In this document: positions 1 through 12,315 of the stretch, one piece after another
How positions within the stretch are numbered: the stretch's first letter is position 1
Layout: each line of letters begins with the position of its first letter
From: Paramacrobiotus richtersi
Taxonomy: Eukaryota > Tardigrada > Eutardigrada > Parachela > Macrobiotidae
Length of the DNA: 47,462 nt
NCBI GenBank assembly: GCA_034698045.1
Contig: JAQGAU010000056.1
Location: 1 to 47,462 of the forward strand
Reading direction: 5' to 3'
Notes under the pieces: generated by a model
What the model was told of the DNA's origin: nothing
The model's input: the letters and a program-made list of their open reading frames with translations, nothing else
Databases searched by the model: none
Program-made: the position numbers and the translations under genes

Positions 1-1738
1 TAAATTATTAATCAGTAGTTTAGAAAATTTGTTGCTAATTATACATTTACTGGCTACATCCAGATGCACTAATTATGTCGACAAAACAGCAACAAGAATT
101 AGTTAAAGAATGCAGAAATTAAGTTTCCTAATTAAGTAAGGAATTATACGTAACATGAATAATATATATCACATCTACAGTTATAAAAACATACAAGCTA
201 AAGTTTCAGTTTACTTGCTGATATTATTTAACCGGAAAAAAAAACCAGTTAATTAATGATTAAAACAGGTTACAAGCATTTGACGCTGCTCTTCTACAAG
301 ACTGGAAAAAAGCTGACCACCGTTATAAGATTAGTTTCACATTAAACTCGTGATTAATTAGTGAAAAGTAAGTATGTAATATACTATGAAGTAAGAAAAA
401 ACAAATGTGGAACAAAAAAAGTTGCAAAAATAGTAAAAAAGTAAAACAGTATGATTACTAAGAAAAAATTTGATATATCACTAAATTGCCTACGATATTA
501 AAAATAATCATTTTAACAGAATTAAGATTTCATGTCAGTTGGTCCTCCTTATTACAAATAAAGTGGTTGTCATCATAAACTGCGCCGAAGTGATGCAGTT
601 GTTACAGGAATACTGCGAAGCTGTTAAATATTTTGTTGATAATTTCATTATAGATCTACGAAGAGAAATTAAAAATAAAACTACACTGACAGAATGACTA
701 GGAACTTCAGAATTAACTAGCATTAATTATGCAATAAGTAATATTTACTGATACATCAAATTTTTGAATAATACGTGTAGTTATTTCAATGCAAATATTG
801 AAACTATTATATTTACTAATAATATGCAGGTTCATAGAGTTGAACTTCAAGCACTCGTTCGTCAGTTACCAAGAAAGTTGGATAGTTAAACGATTAAGGG
901 ATTAAACGGGTATCGAAGGTGATCAACCAAAACAAAGGATCGAGTACGGATTGACACTATGAACAGTGACAAACTGGTATGCGTTAGTATGATTGTACCA
1001 TGGCGATTTTCGTAATAATCTAGCTAGTACGGAATGATTAAAATTAAAAAGGGGAAGGTATTTTCCTAAATCGGATTAAAGGAAAACCGGCAATAACTTA
1101 TTCTGATCATGATTTTCGATGAAAAAGCTAAATTTGTGCAAAATTTAAACTCTTCGAAGTTAGAACAATTTGCAAGTGAACTATCAATAATTAAACAGTG
1201 ATAAAGAACCCATAGGTCTTGAAGTGGCCTTCGTTGCCAAGCAGTGCTTGGCAAACACAGCGGTTCGTTCTGCGTTAACAACATTTAGCGCTTTAGCGCT
1301 AAATCCTTTTTTTGTCTGTTCTTGAAATGGTCATATACTGCAAACAGGAGGTTACATCAGTGATACCAATACGTGGATTTCTTTCTTGATTTCATTCCAA
1401 ATTAGACGTTTCTGTTCGGGATCGTCGGCTTTTGTCGATGGTACTGAATTAATACATGACGCCGTTAACGCATTAAAGGTGAAATGATCTCACATCTGTC
1501 ATTTCGGCACGTCGGTCATTGATGTTACGTAGGCAGCACAAGACTGATTCACAAAACCGGGTTAAGTTGTTGTTTGGATAATCGACGAACGTGTATCTGC
1601 CGCAAGGATTGACAGGACGTGCGCTTTGATGCACTGCCGGAAGAATAATTCGTGATTGTCTGTTTTACTCGGGTCGAAGAAGCGATACGTTGAAATGTTG
1701 TTTTGTATGGAAAGGCAAACGTGAAGTTATTCAGTCCG
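1..1738. other. AT-rich stretch without a recognisable gene
   Basis: Short frames only, no convincing splice-consistent coding sequence and no recognisable motif on either strand. The first 800 bases are especially AT-rich with A-runs. The sequence becomes more GC-balanced after about 900, which may mark the edge of older repeat material leading into the hairpin at 1739. Confidence 0.5.
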
Positions 1739-1879
1739 TACTTCGACAGTGGCTGCAGGATATACAACATAATTTACGGATCACGGGATATCGCACCCGC
1801 GCGCCCAGTGCTTTGGCATAGGTGCAATATCCCGTGATCCGTAAATTATATGCCATATCCGGCAGCCACTGTTGAAGTA
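1739..1879. repeat. Long inverted repeat (hairpin), about 59-bp arms
   Basis: The left arm 1739-1797 and right arm 1821-1879 are near-perfect reverse complements, differing at a few positions, around a 23-nt spacer at 1798-1820. The match includes the core TTTACGGATCACGGGATAT. Homology stops abruptly outside the arms. This is the form of a foldback or MITE-type element, or of a local inverted duplication. Confidence 0.85.
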
Positions 1880-3698
1880 TAACAACGGCAGTTCAGCTGA
1901 TACGGGGAGTGCTAAAGATTTGTCCACGTCAATCGTTGTCGCGGGATTATCTGGAAGTTTGTGTCGGCCGGGGATATCAAAAATTGTCATTCCCAAGGCT
2001 AACGTCGGGAAGGGGTTAGTTGGCGAAATGCTCATTAAAATTCACCAGTAATAAAGTATCGATAGTTAACAGCAACAGTTCATCGAAAATTTCGTTTGAT
2101 ATTTTCTTCATGAAGAAGCCATACAGTTAAGTTAACACACTACACAAATGTCCGTAGGTGCGTCCGAATAAAACCTTGTTAGTGAACCCACTTCATTCTC
2201 TTCTTGTAGATCCCGTTGCGGGGTGAACCAAGTTTTCGTGGTCTTATAAGCAATGCCGTAAAAAGGCAGTCCAGTAGAGTTCTGCAATGGACTGGAACAT
2301 CCAATCCAATCCAGAATCTGGATTGGATCGGATTGGATTGGACGGATTTAAGAAGAAAAGTATGGTTTTGGATTGAATTTGGATTCCAGTCTGGCACCAG
2401 TGGACTGAATTGGTTTGGGAAACATGATCCACATTCTTCATAGTTATTAATTTTGTCAAACAAAGTCTTAGCTTTTACTTTTATTTTAGTATATTAATTA
2501 CAATCTGGCCAAACATGTTTGATTTTTAAAAGTAATGGTCAAGACGGTCAGCGGGTCCGTATATTTGTGTGGCCTGCACGCTTATCATAATTAAAGAGAG
2601 CGTACATGCCAAGTTGCAACACTTTTTTCAACTTCCGACAGACAACCAGCCGTTGAATATTTTCACCTCTAGTCTACTGTCTTTCGATCCCAGGACAGTA
2701 CTGTAGTCTGTCGTAGACCTACTTTTCGGTATTACGACTGTACAAAATTTATTGCGCTTCTTTTAAAGAATCATTCCAAAGTTACAATGGCAGGGCGCTC
2801 GCTCACACCACCCAGTATGACAGCGCACTGTACTAGTATGTGAAATTCTATCTCAAGAAGCTGTGTTCTCTCGAACTGCCAGTACTGTTTCAGTTTGAGT
2901 ATTTCGCACTTTCAACGCGTACGAGAGGATATCGACTTGTTGTGCGCCGTCTACGTCATAGACTCTGCATGGCTCCAGTCGCTTACAACGCGCAGACAGC
3001 ATGCAAAATCTTTGTTCAATGAGTCGACCTTTGAACTCACGAGCGAGCGACAATGCATGCAAAAAGCATGCCATGTCAGTCACAGGGCTGAATGGAGCAC
3101 TACATAGCCCTCTAGCAAGCAGGTGGCGCACAGCAAACCGGTGTCAGTATACCTACTGGAAGCAGTTTGGTTGGGCAGACACGAAAAACCTTATGCAGAA
3201 GTGCTGCAGCATCCGGCCTCAGTCGCCTCTGCCTGCTGCTTTTGAAATAATCTTACTTTTATTGGGTCTTCACTCGTCGAATCTGCTGCCCGGTTCGCCA
3301 TATTTACATTGTATATTGCTGAGAAAACCAACTTACTTTCATGATCTGCATGATTTATTATTTAGTAGCATTCACATGCTTTGAATACAACAATCCATAA
3401 AGCAACAAGATTGTGATAGTCGAGCTACTACCGTGCTATTACTACTTCGAAAAACAACATTTTCGTGTATACGTGCTGCTGCTGCGCTGCAAATGCAGAA
3501 ACCAGAAATATATCGAAACACATAAGATCCCACCTAGGTAAAACAGAAAGTTTGACGACGCTATGCCAGCTGATACATATGAGCTGTTAAAGATAACACT
3601 GTACAATTACGCCATTTTGATTGCTTTGAAAACAGTTAGGAGAGTGGAGCTGACCAAGTGAGCCGATTCTTGAGCGACAAGCACAAAAGTTCGGGAAT
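1880..3698. other. Intergenic, no convincing gene
   Basis: Frames of up to 127 codons exist around 2840-3384 on both strands, but they overlap one another, start at arbitrary codons and show no domain or signal sequence. The only structured item is the GGATTGG-type palindromic repeat at 2300-2342. The 3' end of the minus-strand F-box gene begins at 3699. Confidence 0.45.
2300..2342. repeat. Palindromic GGATTGGAT simple repeat
   Basis: A TCCAATCCAATCCAG arm at 2300-2314 faces CTGGATTGGAT plus further GGATTGGA units at 2318-2342, with a 3-nt loop. Related GGATT words continue to about 2395. It creates mirrored open frames on both strands that are probably not coding. Confidence 0.7.
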
Positions 3699-5559
3699 TC
3701 ACAAGGAAACGGGAACAGTCATTGACGTTCCGTTTTTAAGCGCAAAAAGGCTGTGCAGCGTCAGCTTGCTCAGTGTATGCAAATCCAGCGCGCCCAGGTC
3801 AGCGGCATTCCAAATGCGGCCCTGATGGCTAACTTTCTCCCGTGGATCGCTGCTCTGCCGGTTATTAAGTATCTGGAAATAATTGACACGCTCAGTTCAT
3901 GCTTTTATTAGACAAGATTACCAAGACGATGACGAGCATGAAAACAGCTTATACCGCGAGCCATTCTGTTAGCTGTCAAACAAGCCACTCTAGAATCCAC
4001 TGATAAACCGAACACGTGAACCAAACACAGCGTTTTGGCATCGATCCTGCTAAATTAGTCATCTAGTATTGTTCTCTTTTTTTGTAAGGCATGTCAACAA
4101 GAACTACGACGCATATGGTAGAATTTACAATCGTTAGACTTACGTCCAGAATTCCGAACCGTGGGAACCCTTTCCGCTGGGAGATTGCGCCACTAATCCA
4201 TTCGGTCAGCAAATGCAGCTCGGATTGGTCCAAATAAGGTAAACCTTCGTCCAAGCAAGTCCATAACTTTTCAGCGGTTAAGGAAACAGGCCCAGCAGCC
4301 AGGCCAGTTAGAATACGCACGTTTGTTGCCTTTTCTGGCCACTGGCCAGTGTGCACCACTATGTTCAGGTTACGTAAAACCAGACGCTTACAAACCCCAG
4401 CCATGTGATTCAGTTCATCAACCAAGCGACCAATGGAACCCGCAAAGCATCGATTGAACCCGCGTGCCTCCACATTCCAAGCCATATCGGAGAGGACTAT
4501 CGTCTGCACAGGAGCATGCAGTTTCTTGTCTACAAGAGCACGATACAGAAGTCCTCCACAGTACAGTGGATGTGAATCGGTGTCCAATCCCGCACTTAAT
4601 ATAACCTGCGTCTGGGAGGTCCACCCATAGTGCAAACTGGCCACCGACAGGATATCCTGCTTCTTCTCTTCGTAATGTACACGCAAAAGGCTATCGAAAT
4701 GGGAGTGTACCAGAATGCCTTTCCAGTCGCTACATACGCGACGGATCCGGCGCTGTTCCACAGTATCCATGTATTGAAAGATCTCGGCTACGGTATGCTT
4801 CGGCAGCAGATGGAAGGTGTAGGTTGGGGCGGGAGTCGTGGGCGGAGTCGTGGCGGGCTCGACGCTGTCATTTGACGGTGGTTCCAGGTCAGTTTCGGAC
4901 AACTTCCGCTTCCGTTGCTGCTGAAACAACGGAGTGTGCGACGCTACAGGCTCGTCCTGCACAGCTTCATCCAAGTCCTCACTTGAAAGTTCTTCCGTAA
5001 CGGAGATAGTTTCTTGCAGATGATGGTTTTTCGGAGTTTGCTGATCAAACTGGTCCTTCTGGACGCGCAGCATGTCAAGTGTGTCCTTGGTGAGTCCTTC
5101 TCGAATCTCGTGTCCGGATACAACCACTACCTTATCGCCGCTTGGCAGGAGGGCTTTCATTAACAGATACTGCGGACACACACTAAGCTCTCCGACGAGC
5201 AGGATTCCAGGATACCACGTTCTGGGCGAATCCAGACTCGGACGTTGCAGGACCTCTACAGGATATTCTTTTCCCTTCGCGAACTCCTCAATCTCTTCCG
5301 CAGAGAGGAACTGGAACTGTTCAGGCTTATGGAAGTATATCTCTCCAAAAGGAATCCGCTCTGATGCGGGTTTTCGTTCGCATTCCCAGTTAATGATCAG
5401 GCTATCGCCAGAGCGTTCGACAATTCTCCCGATCTGGAATAGGCCATTCTGTCCGCGTACTTGAACTGCGCATGTATCCCAAAAGCGTGGTTCTTCTCCA
5501 GACGGCGCAGCAGGAGCGTTCAAAATCCCGATGTCCTCAAAGCTAAATCTCGTAGACAT
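3699..5559 (-). CDS. F-box protein with a duplicated-in-window N-terminal domain (2 exons)
   Basis: Minus-strand gene. Exon 1 is 5559-4144 (472 codons) and ends at a strong GTAAGT donor. Exon 2 is 3872-3699, after a TTATTTCCAG acceptor. Both boundaries are phase 0 and together give 529 aa. I chose the ATG at 5559 because the open frame upstream has only a GTG start. Residues about 30-160 form a beta-rich domain (VQVRGQNGLFQIGRIV, then WYPGILLVGEL, ending GHEIREG) that recurs as a separate protein at 16050-16520. A low-complexity acidic and Pro/Thr-rich linker follows, then an F-box at about residues 255-290 (HLLPKHTVAEIFQYMD, then RRIRRVCSDWKGIL). F-box proteins usually present substrates to SCF ubiquitin ligases through Skp1. 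The C-terminal 200 residues are unassigned and would be the substrate-binding part by inference. Confidence 0.8.
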
Positions 5560-7099
5560 GGTCAATCTGGCACTGGTACGTCCTGTTTGGGCTATCACGC
5601 GGATATTTAATTTCGTGAAGCCCTTTCGTAGGGCTCCTTAGCTTCGTAAAATTTTCTTTACTAATATGAAGTTCCAGATATGAAGCGTCACAGAACGGTA
5701 TGGCTTGGCTGAAGTAGGATAAGGCGCAGTTCGCCACGAAAATGAAGTAAATGCTACTGATCAGTCGGATATGCCATCGGCCGATGAATAGTTTGGTTGT
5801 TCGGTCGGGTGGCATAGCGTTCGTTGACGTGAACCCCAAGCCGGCCGGAGCTGCGCTATAAAGTTTTCTCTAGTGGTTTCTCAAAGATCAGTTGGAGCGG
5901 TTTGAACGAGCAACCAACCATCGGCCGCTTAACCGGCAAATGATCAGGCCCATATTGTTTTAGCCGGCTAGCACCAGAATAAATAAACATCAGTCGGATA
6001 AAATGTTGGCCGCCTGAAGCCCGCCTCATCAACGCCAGTGTCATAACTGGCTTACCTGAAAACGCGGATGTTACTCGAAATCCGGTTGACAAAGGACATA
6101 TAGCAGAACTGCGCTTTCTTTCGCTCGTTTTGTGGATGGAATACGGAGTTACAACAGTTTCAGCTTCTGAGTTCAACTGATTCGCGCTTATACTGTAGTC
6201 TGTAGATAAGAATTTCTACGTGTAAGAACAGTGGCGAAAACTGTGTTCCACTTCTCGTTTGTCACTCGTTCTACATACAAAATCTACAGGAGTGAGTACT
6301 GGTTCTTTATTATTATTATTATTTATTACAAGCCCTGGTTGCGTCCGCTGGCCGCAAGCGGGAATGTACCTCTCGGTACAGATCGGCGTCAGTAATATTA
6401 GTGATTTTTTTCGTTTTGGTGAACTTTTTGCTGGCGCCGGGTGACCTTTCAAAAATCTTGGAAAGTCCCATGGGTTGGGTACTTTTATGTGCAATCGTTT
6501 TGGCCCATGCTCTATCTGATACGATAATTGCTTCGAGCGGAGCTCATTTGGTTTGGGAGGTTTCGTGGTCACCGGACGGAGTTCCGTAATAGGAACTAGT
6601 ACTAGATAATATGATGTTGACAGCATGTCTCTTGTTGCAAGCATTGTATCCACAAGCGGCAATGCCGCAGAGGTATGTTCTGGGCATAGTGCCCGACGGG
6701 AGATCGATTTCGGTCCCATTGGAGGAAAATATAGTTTCGAAACAGCTGCGTAATACGACGATAGAACGCATTCCCGTGAACACAACATTGCCTGTCCCTG
6801 ACTCCCTATCGATATGATTGTATGAACAAGATCATGCGCCATTACATGGGATCTTTTGATACAATAGGTTGCACCATAAAAGACTGTGCCGGGGAGTTGT
6901 GTTTAAGGTGACAAGTCATTCAAATGTTTCTACTAAAGAGGACATGTAGCGACATCATTGACCATCCTTTTAGTTTTTTACGGGTGCATTTTGTAAGAGA
7001 ACTTTTATTCTGAATCGCCGCAGTCCAGTGCCAACAGCGGCAGTTATGATTCGACATTCCCAGATATCGTCTGTATTTTGAAAATGTTCCCGTAATGGC
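5560..7099. other. Intergenic; ATT microsatellite and overlapping uncertain ORFs
   Basis: An (ATT)n tract lies at about 6307-6328. A 208-codon minus frame (6842-6216) crosses that tract and has no recognisable domain. On the plus strand, 6611-6817 starts with an ATG and a short hydrophobic leader followed by two N-glycosylation-like motifs, but it stops after 68 residues. A further open stretch follows in another frame to about 6909. I cannot decide which, if any, is real. Confidence 0.35.
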
Positions 7100-8460
7100 A
7101 TTTCAACTGAACTTACAGCAGGATGTCATGGAGATGTCTGGGTGGTGGGTCACGGTCGAGTGGTGGAGCTTCTTAATTTAGTTCGTCAGAGAAGCCCTTG
7201 TGACTTGCTCTTTACTGGCAAAAACCGAAGCAGTCGAATGAGCTAGTGAAAATAGGGCAACGTGCATGTCCTAATGTTGACTCCAAATACAGACCTGTTG
7301 AGTTTTACCGAGATTTACTTTAGTGTGTCCACCCAGTTAGGTATTGACCTTTGGTCAGAAAATGCTGAGAAAATTCGGTAATATTTGATTTCTGTATAAA
7401 ACTGTGCGTCTATGCGATAAAGTTCCTGTAAATGTACAGACGTACGGCCATACAAGCAGCAGCTGGGCGGTACAGCTGCTGCTTTAATGGCCGCACCCAC
7501 TGCAGATCCACAAAGTCTCCATTTGAGTAGAACTTTACGCTTGTCGACATAGCCCGATGATGAATATTTGTCGGAAACGGTTGAATGAACATTTCAAAAG
7601 GCTAAACGTTCTGATGCATAGTGTGCAGCGAGAGGGCAAACATAATATCTTGTTCAGCTGCAAGAAAACTCTTGTATAAGGGGACGTAACAAAATATGGT
7701 AGTAACGAAATCGCATTCTTGCAAGTGGTTTCGCGGGCCGGTACGTGCGCGTGCAGTATTCCTACTAAAGCAGTTGCTAAACCGAAGAACACTAGGCCTG
7801 CGAATTTTGCGCGATTCACACTAGGGTGATTCTTCCGTCCGTATCGCTTATTGGACATCTGCTGTCCCCAGTATACAAGGGGCTTCAGCTTCCGACTTTT
7901 GCCGCTACGGCACCAGCTGCCACATGAGACGATCTCATAATCATGTGAGACCCCATATGTAACACCACGGCAATAAGTATTCTTTGAATAAACTTCAGTT
8001 CCCATGACGTTTAAACACCATGTTTAATGCCACGGTAAGGCCAGATGCCATGAAAGTAACTAGACAGCACTGCGTATTGGGGAACACAGAAGTACACTTC
8101 ACATTAGAGGTTAACGACACATGAGACAATCAGCGAAATATCCGTAAAACATTATTTTTCCCGCACATATCAGATTTCTTATCGCAAAACTTGATGGCGG
8201 GCGCTACTCGTACTGCAGTACGAAATATAGTCGGTACGGCGTGTGACCACTCCATGAAGAGATTTGAATGGCCATGCCGAACGTTCGGCATTAGGATAAG
8301 CGCGTAGGCGAGGGCATGCACTGGCAGTGCTGGTATCCATATCTACTTCACCATCTTCTTGGCTTCTTCGCCATTCGCGAAGGAATGGAAAAACTGGAGA
8401 AGTAGTTAGGTAGTTGTGAATAGGAACGTATATAATAAAAATAGAAAACATAGAAAAAAA
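7100..8460. repeat. Decayed repeat unit, most complete copy
   Basis: Long diverged similarity to several downstream segments. About 7106-7370 matches 10141-10400, 7378-7460 matches 14697-14775, 7690-7910 matches 9650-9860 and 15028-15115, 7917-8110 matches 13605-13800, and 8095-8345 matches 8715-8960 and 11770-11980. The minus strand carries a 156-codon frame (8005-7535) with a hydrophobic stretch (LVFFGLATALVGIL). The counterpart at 9650-9780 also gives a hydrophobic stretch, but with stops. This suggests decayed copies of a minus-strand membrane-protein gene, or a low-copy element. Confidence 0.6.
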
Positions 8461-8499
8461 AACATAGAAACATAAAAACGTATGAACGTGTAGACAGCA

Positions 8500-9150
8500 G
8501 TCACAGAGTTACTCAGCAGAACGCTGGTTTATCAGCCCTATTCGAATTCAGGACTCAAGAGAGACATCATGAACAACGTTACAGGAAAAGTCAAAGGTCT
8601 TAACGTTTGCTTTTTTCTGTTATATTATTCTTGACGCAGAAGAGGCAGACGATTTCAACGGATGCCTTGAAAGTAATTAGGTGGCACTGCGTATTAGGGT
8701 TACTAGGGTAAAGCAAAGTGCAATTCACGTTAAAGGTCACTCGCAAGACAGCTAACGAAAGTAAACATAAGACATTACTGTTAGTGTTCGCGCATCTACA
8801 TACTATACCTTATCATCAAACTTCAAGACCAGCGTTACTTGTATAGCAGTAGAAATATCATGGAGTACGGCGTGTGGCTATTCCATCACGGGCTTGCAAC
8901 GGCAGTTTCGACGGCCCGGCCCACAGGAGGGTAGGCGCATAGGTGAGGTCAAACAAAAACAGCACTAGTGTCGAATGGACACTAACACTATTTCTGTGTG
9001 GCCCCGACACTGTCCATAATCCCAACTTCTTATCAAGCTCCTTGGCTTGTTCAAAAAGTAAATTTCATAGTCACACATGAACCCACCAGAACGCTGGTTT
9101 ATCAGCTCTATTTAAAGCCCTGGGGACGAAAAAACTTTGATTTTTGCTGC
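8500..9150. repeat. Second partial copy of the decayed repeat
   Basis: The stretch 8650-8960 repeats 8030-8345 and 11700-11980, including the shared CACTGCGTATTRGGG and GCGTGTGRC(CA)ACTCC-type words. The phrase CAGAACGCTGGTTTATCAGC occurs at about 8518 and again at about 9089, showing two successive copies of the same unit end. No intact frame spans it. Confidence 0.55.
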
Positions 9151-9639
9151 GATGGCTGTTGTGATGGCCTGCCTGTTCTGTATCGCGAATAACTATAACT
9201 GAATAACGAATTGGCGGCTGTCTGCAAGACTCTCGCCCTGTCTAAAGTCAGTGTACGTCTGAACGACGGCTTGTCACCACTCAGCTATACCTTGCTCCAT
9301 ATTCGTAACGGACGGCTTTCTGCTGGTCTCACTGTGGAGGAGTTGTGGTCCCGGATGGACCACAACTCCTTCAGACCGAAATATCCTTAAAGGGCGCAGT
9401 TTTTCACTCATAAACTCGGTTGATCCTATCCCTCTCACACAACAAGACATGATGACTCCCCGTTTCTAACGTACAACGAGTGTCGCACGAGGGCACCAAT
9501 CCGAACACGCTAGTTCACACAACGGGCGGATCATACCATCGCCAACTCGGTGGCACACCGTACTGTCCTGTTAAGGGACTCCCGTAACATTTACGGGTGC
9601 AGCATTTAGGCGCCAGCATAATCTGGGAAAGTTAATAAT
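9151..9639. other. Unassigned spacer between decayed repeat copies
   Basis: No credible frame, no recognised repeat partner in the window and no RNA signature. A short complementary pair (GGAGTTGTGGTCC at about 9338 with GGACCACAACTCC at about 9356) forms a small perfect hairpin. Confidence 0.4.
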
Positions 9640-10440
9640 AACAGCATTTTATCAAAATGGCGTTCTGAGTTTCGCCGGCCGGTTTGTTCACAAGCGCAAT
9701 ACTATTACTAAAACAGCTGCTAACCAGAAGAACATGAGGCCACTGAAGTTTTAGTTAGCTCGATCCACCTTACTATGTTATTCTGCCTCCGTACCTGTTA
9801 TGTACTGGATAGCTGTTGTCGGCAGTGTATAGAGGATTTCAGTCTCCCTATGGACAGAGATGCGTTCTGTATCAGACTGCATCAACTATGTAAATACTAT
9901 GGCATGCAATATCGAGTGCAGAGTTTGGAAGGAATCTTAAGACCAATTCAGCGTCACCCAAGACTGTACAAAATGAGACGAGCAGCCTGTCAGTGTCAGG
10001 CTGTCTGAATACCTTTCCGGCACGTGAGAAAATGGGATATGTTAGCGATTTCTGTGCAGGGGACGGCGAACACTTTTCTCCGCCAGAAATTACGGTCTAC
10101 TGATGAGTGATGATGTATATCCCCGTAAGAGTACTTTTAGACTGAACTTACAGTAGAATGTTACTGAGATAAAACTAATTATGTAGCCGGCGAGTTATGG
10201 ACTTACGGTAGACTGGTGGCGCTTTTTAATTTAAATTGTAAGAGATAATCCCGTGACATTGTGACTCCCTCTCTACAGACAAAAAGCCGGAGCAATCGAA
10301 TGAGCTAGCGAATAAAGCTACGATTGTTAATGTTTGACTCCAAGTACGCAGCTATTGGGAAGTTTTACTTTAGTGTATTTATCTAATTGGGTTCGACCCT
10401 CGGCCCAATGTGCTGAGAACCTTCACCATTTATAAAAAAA
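9640..10440. repeat. Third partial copy of the decayed repeat, rearranged
   Basis: The stretch 9650-9860 is similar to 7690-7910, and 10110-10430 is similar to 7080-7370. Relative to the first copy the two blocks are in swapped order, as expected if parts of two adjacent copies abut. The minus-strand translation of 9650-9780 still shows a hydrophobic run like that in the first copy, but with stop codons, so it is not functional. Confidence 0.55.
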
Positions 10441-11100
10441 TATTAGTTCTTTCGCTTTCAAGTACAGGAAAGGCGTAATATGGCAACAGGACTATTAGTA
10501 TCCGTACCGATGCTTAAAACTGCAATAGGATCGATCTTGAATAAATTATGTTCCCTTGCTTCCGTTTTTGATATCCAAACGCTAGATCATACAAGCTGCA
10601 ACTGCCAGTATGCAACCAATTCTTATACAGTTATAAATAAGTTTTGTTTGTCGCGGGAGCCAGCATTACGATTGTGATACAACATCCAGTCGCCAAGAGC
10701 CAGTTGTATGTTCGTGTCTGGACATTCGTCAAACCTTGCAAGTCAATAGTCGTAAACAGACTTCCGTATATTGTGCGACTTCTTGTCCCATAAGGTGATA
10801 TGCATTTAGCATCGCCCTATGAGAAACGAAATGGACAATAAACCTGTTAACTCTTAGAATAAATGGCTTGGCGTTATTAAACTGCCGTTCTTGCGCGGCG
10901 GTAACCTGAGTCCTGATGCACCGCTACACGTAAAATAAAAAGAAATTAGATTAGGCTGCAAGGCACATGTGATGTGGCGATTAGAACTGACGGAAAAAAT
11001 CACAGTTCGATACAAAATAATTGGAAATACTTCGCGCGTTGACATTAATCTTTGCGGTTAACGTCTCATCCGTCTTTTTTAAAGTCTAATAATACTTTAT

Positions 11101-11263
11101 CAATGTTCGCATTAGAATGTTACGACATTCCGAAGCCACTCGCTAGTAATTAAGAGAATAATGAGTTTGTTTACCCTGTATCTTTATAGATATGGAAACA
11201 ATGCACTATTGTTCTCTTAATTACTAGCGAGCGGCTTCGGACATTCTAATGCGAGCATCAATA
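11101..11263. repeat. Inverted repeat with about 57-bp arms
   Basis: The left arm 11101-11160 and right arm 11207-11263 are reverse complements apart from a few mismatches and a short indel. The shared core is CTCGCTAGTAATTAAGAGAA. The spacer is about 46 nt and there is no coding content. It is consistent with a MITE or foldback element, and its sequence is unrelated to the hairpin at 1739. Confidence 0.85.
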
Positions 11264-11689
11264 GAGTGTTATGGTTCTTATAGCTCCAGTCCAAGTCAGC
11301 AAATCCGCCAAGAGTTGTTGTTTGATTTGCTGAGCTTACTCTTCCTAAAATAAACACCTTCTGATCGAACACAGGGACGTCCTGTCTCAAAAAGTAGAAA
11401 GTATTAAAAGTGTTCCTCAGCATCTTCATTCGCTAGAATATGTCTTCCTCGTCTATTAACGGCAGAGAACGAAGATCTTATTTTGGCCATTTGATGGCCG
11501 ACTGCCATGACTTCCGATACTTTCCGCCGAGACTTTCGGCTGAAGTGTCTCGAACTGTGTTACGGTAATGTAGTTATACCGGGTATACAAAGAGGCCTTT
11601 CCAAATAAACTTTGCAGCTGCATATCAGCTACCACAGGGGACATATCATGTATGTAACAACTCAACAATGTGTACCTTGAATAACCATC

Positions 11690-12240
11690 AACGCACATGA
11701 CTGTTAAGCATCGTGTTAACTCCAGACGACGTGGGTATTGTTGTGATAATGTGCTTAAGCGAACACCAAAGTGCACTTCACATTAAAGGTCACTCGCAAG
11801 ACAACGAAAATTGACGCAAAGCATTGCTGTTCCCGCATTTGCATACCTAACTGCGAAACTTCATGGCCTGCGTCACTTGTACCGCAGTAAGAAATGTAGT
11901 GCGTGACCACTCCGTCACGACATTGTACTGGCTGTCCCGAAAGCCCCACACGAAGGTAAGCGTATAGGCGAGGTCGTGGACAGTGCTCGTTAGCACAGTT
12001 TTTGTATGCGCTTATCAGCTTTGTATCCAGCTTTGTATTCCATATTCCGAACCTTGCATCCAGCTTCTGACTTGTTCACAAAATAAACAGCAGTCACACA
12101 ACTACGTGGAAAAGTCAGTATACTTGTATTCCGTGTTTCGGGAAAAGCCGAATATTTGTTATACAAACATCGCACTTGCCTTCACTCACCAGCGTCCGGT
12201 ACCAGAAGGAATGCGAATTCTGAGTTGAAAACATGCATTT
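11690..12240. repeat. Fourth partial copy of the decayed repeat
   Basis: The stretch 11770-11980 matches 8095-8345 and 8715-8960, including CACATTAAAGGTCACTCGC. The stretch 12050-12200 matches the sequence around 9040-9110 (ACTTGTTCACAAAAT, then CAGTCACAC). A 64-codon minus frame (11949-11755) reads through much of it and aligns with the interrupted frame of the first copy. Confidence 0.55.
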
Positions 12241-12315
12241 ACCGATCAAACAATTTGCTTAAGATAATGTTATTTTTTGGTAATTTTTGTGACCATAGGT
12301 CAGCGAGGGCAGCAT

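Noticed and set aside
164-220. Entry with these coordinates and interest 0 in the findings list
   Set aside because: It carries no observation and should be ignored; nothing of note was seen in this AT-rich stretch.
2840-3384. Overlapping frames of 60-127 codons on both strands
   Set aside because: No splice-consistent model, no motif and arbitrary starts; mutually exclusive frames.
6216-6842. 208-codon minus-strand open frame
   Set aside because: It runs through an ATT microsatellite (a run of Asn), has no domain, and competes with plus-strand frames; treated as chance.
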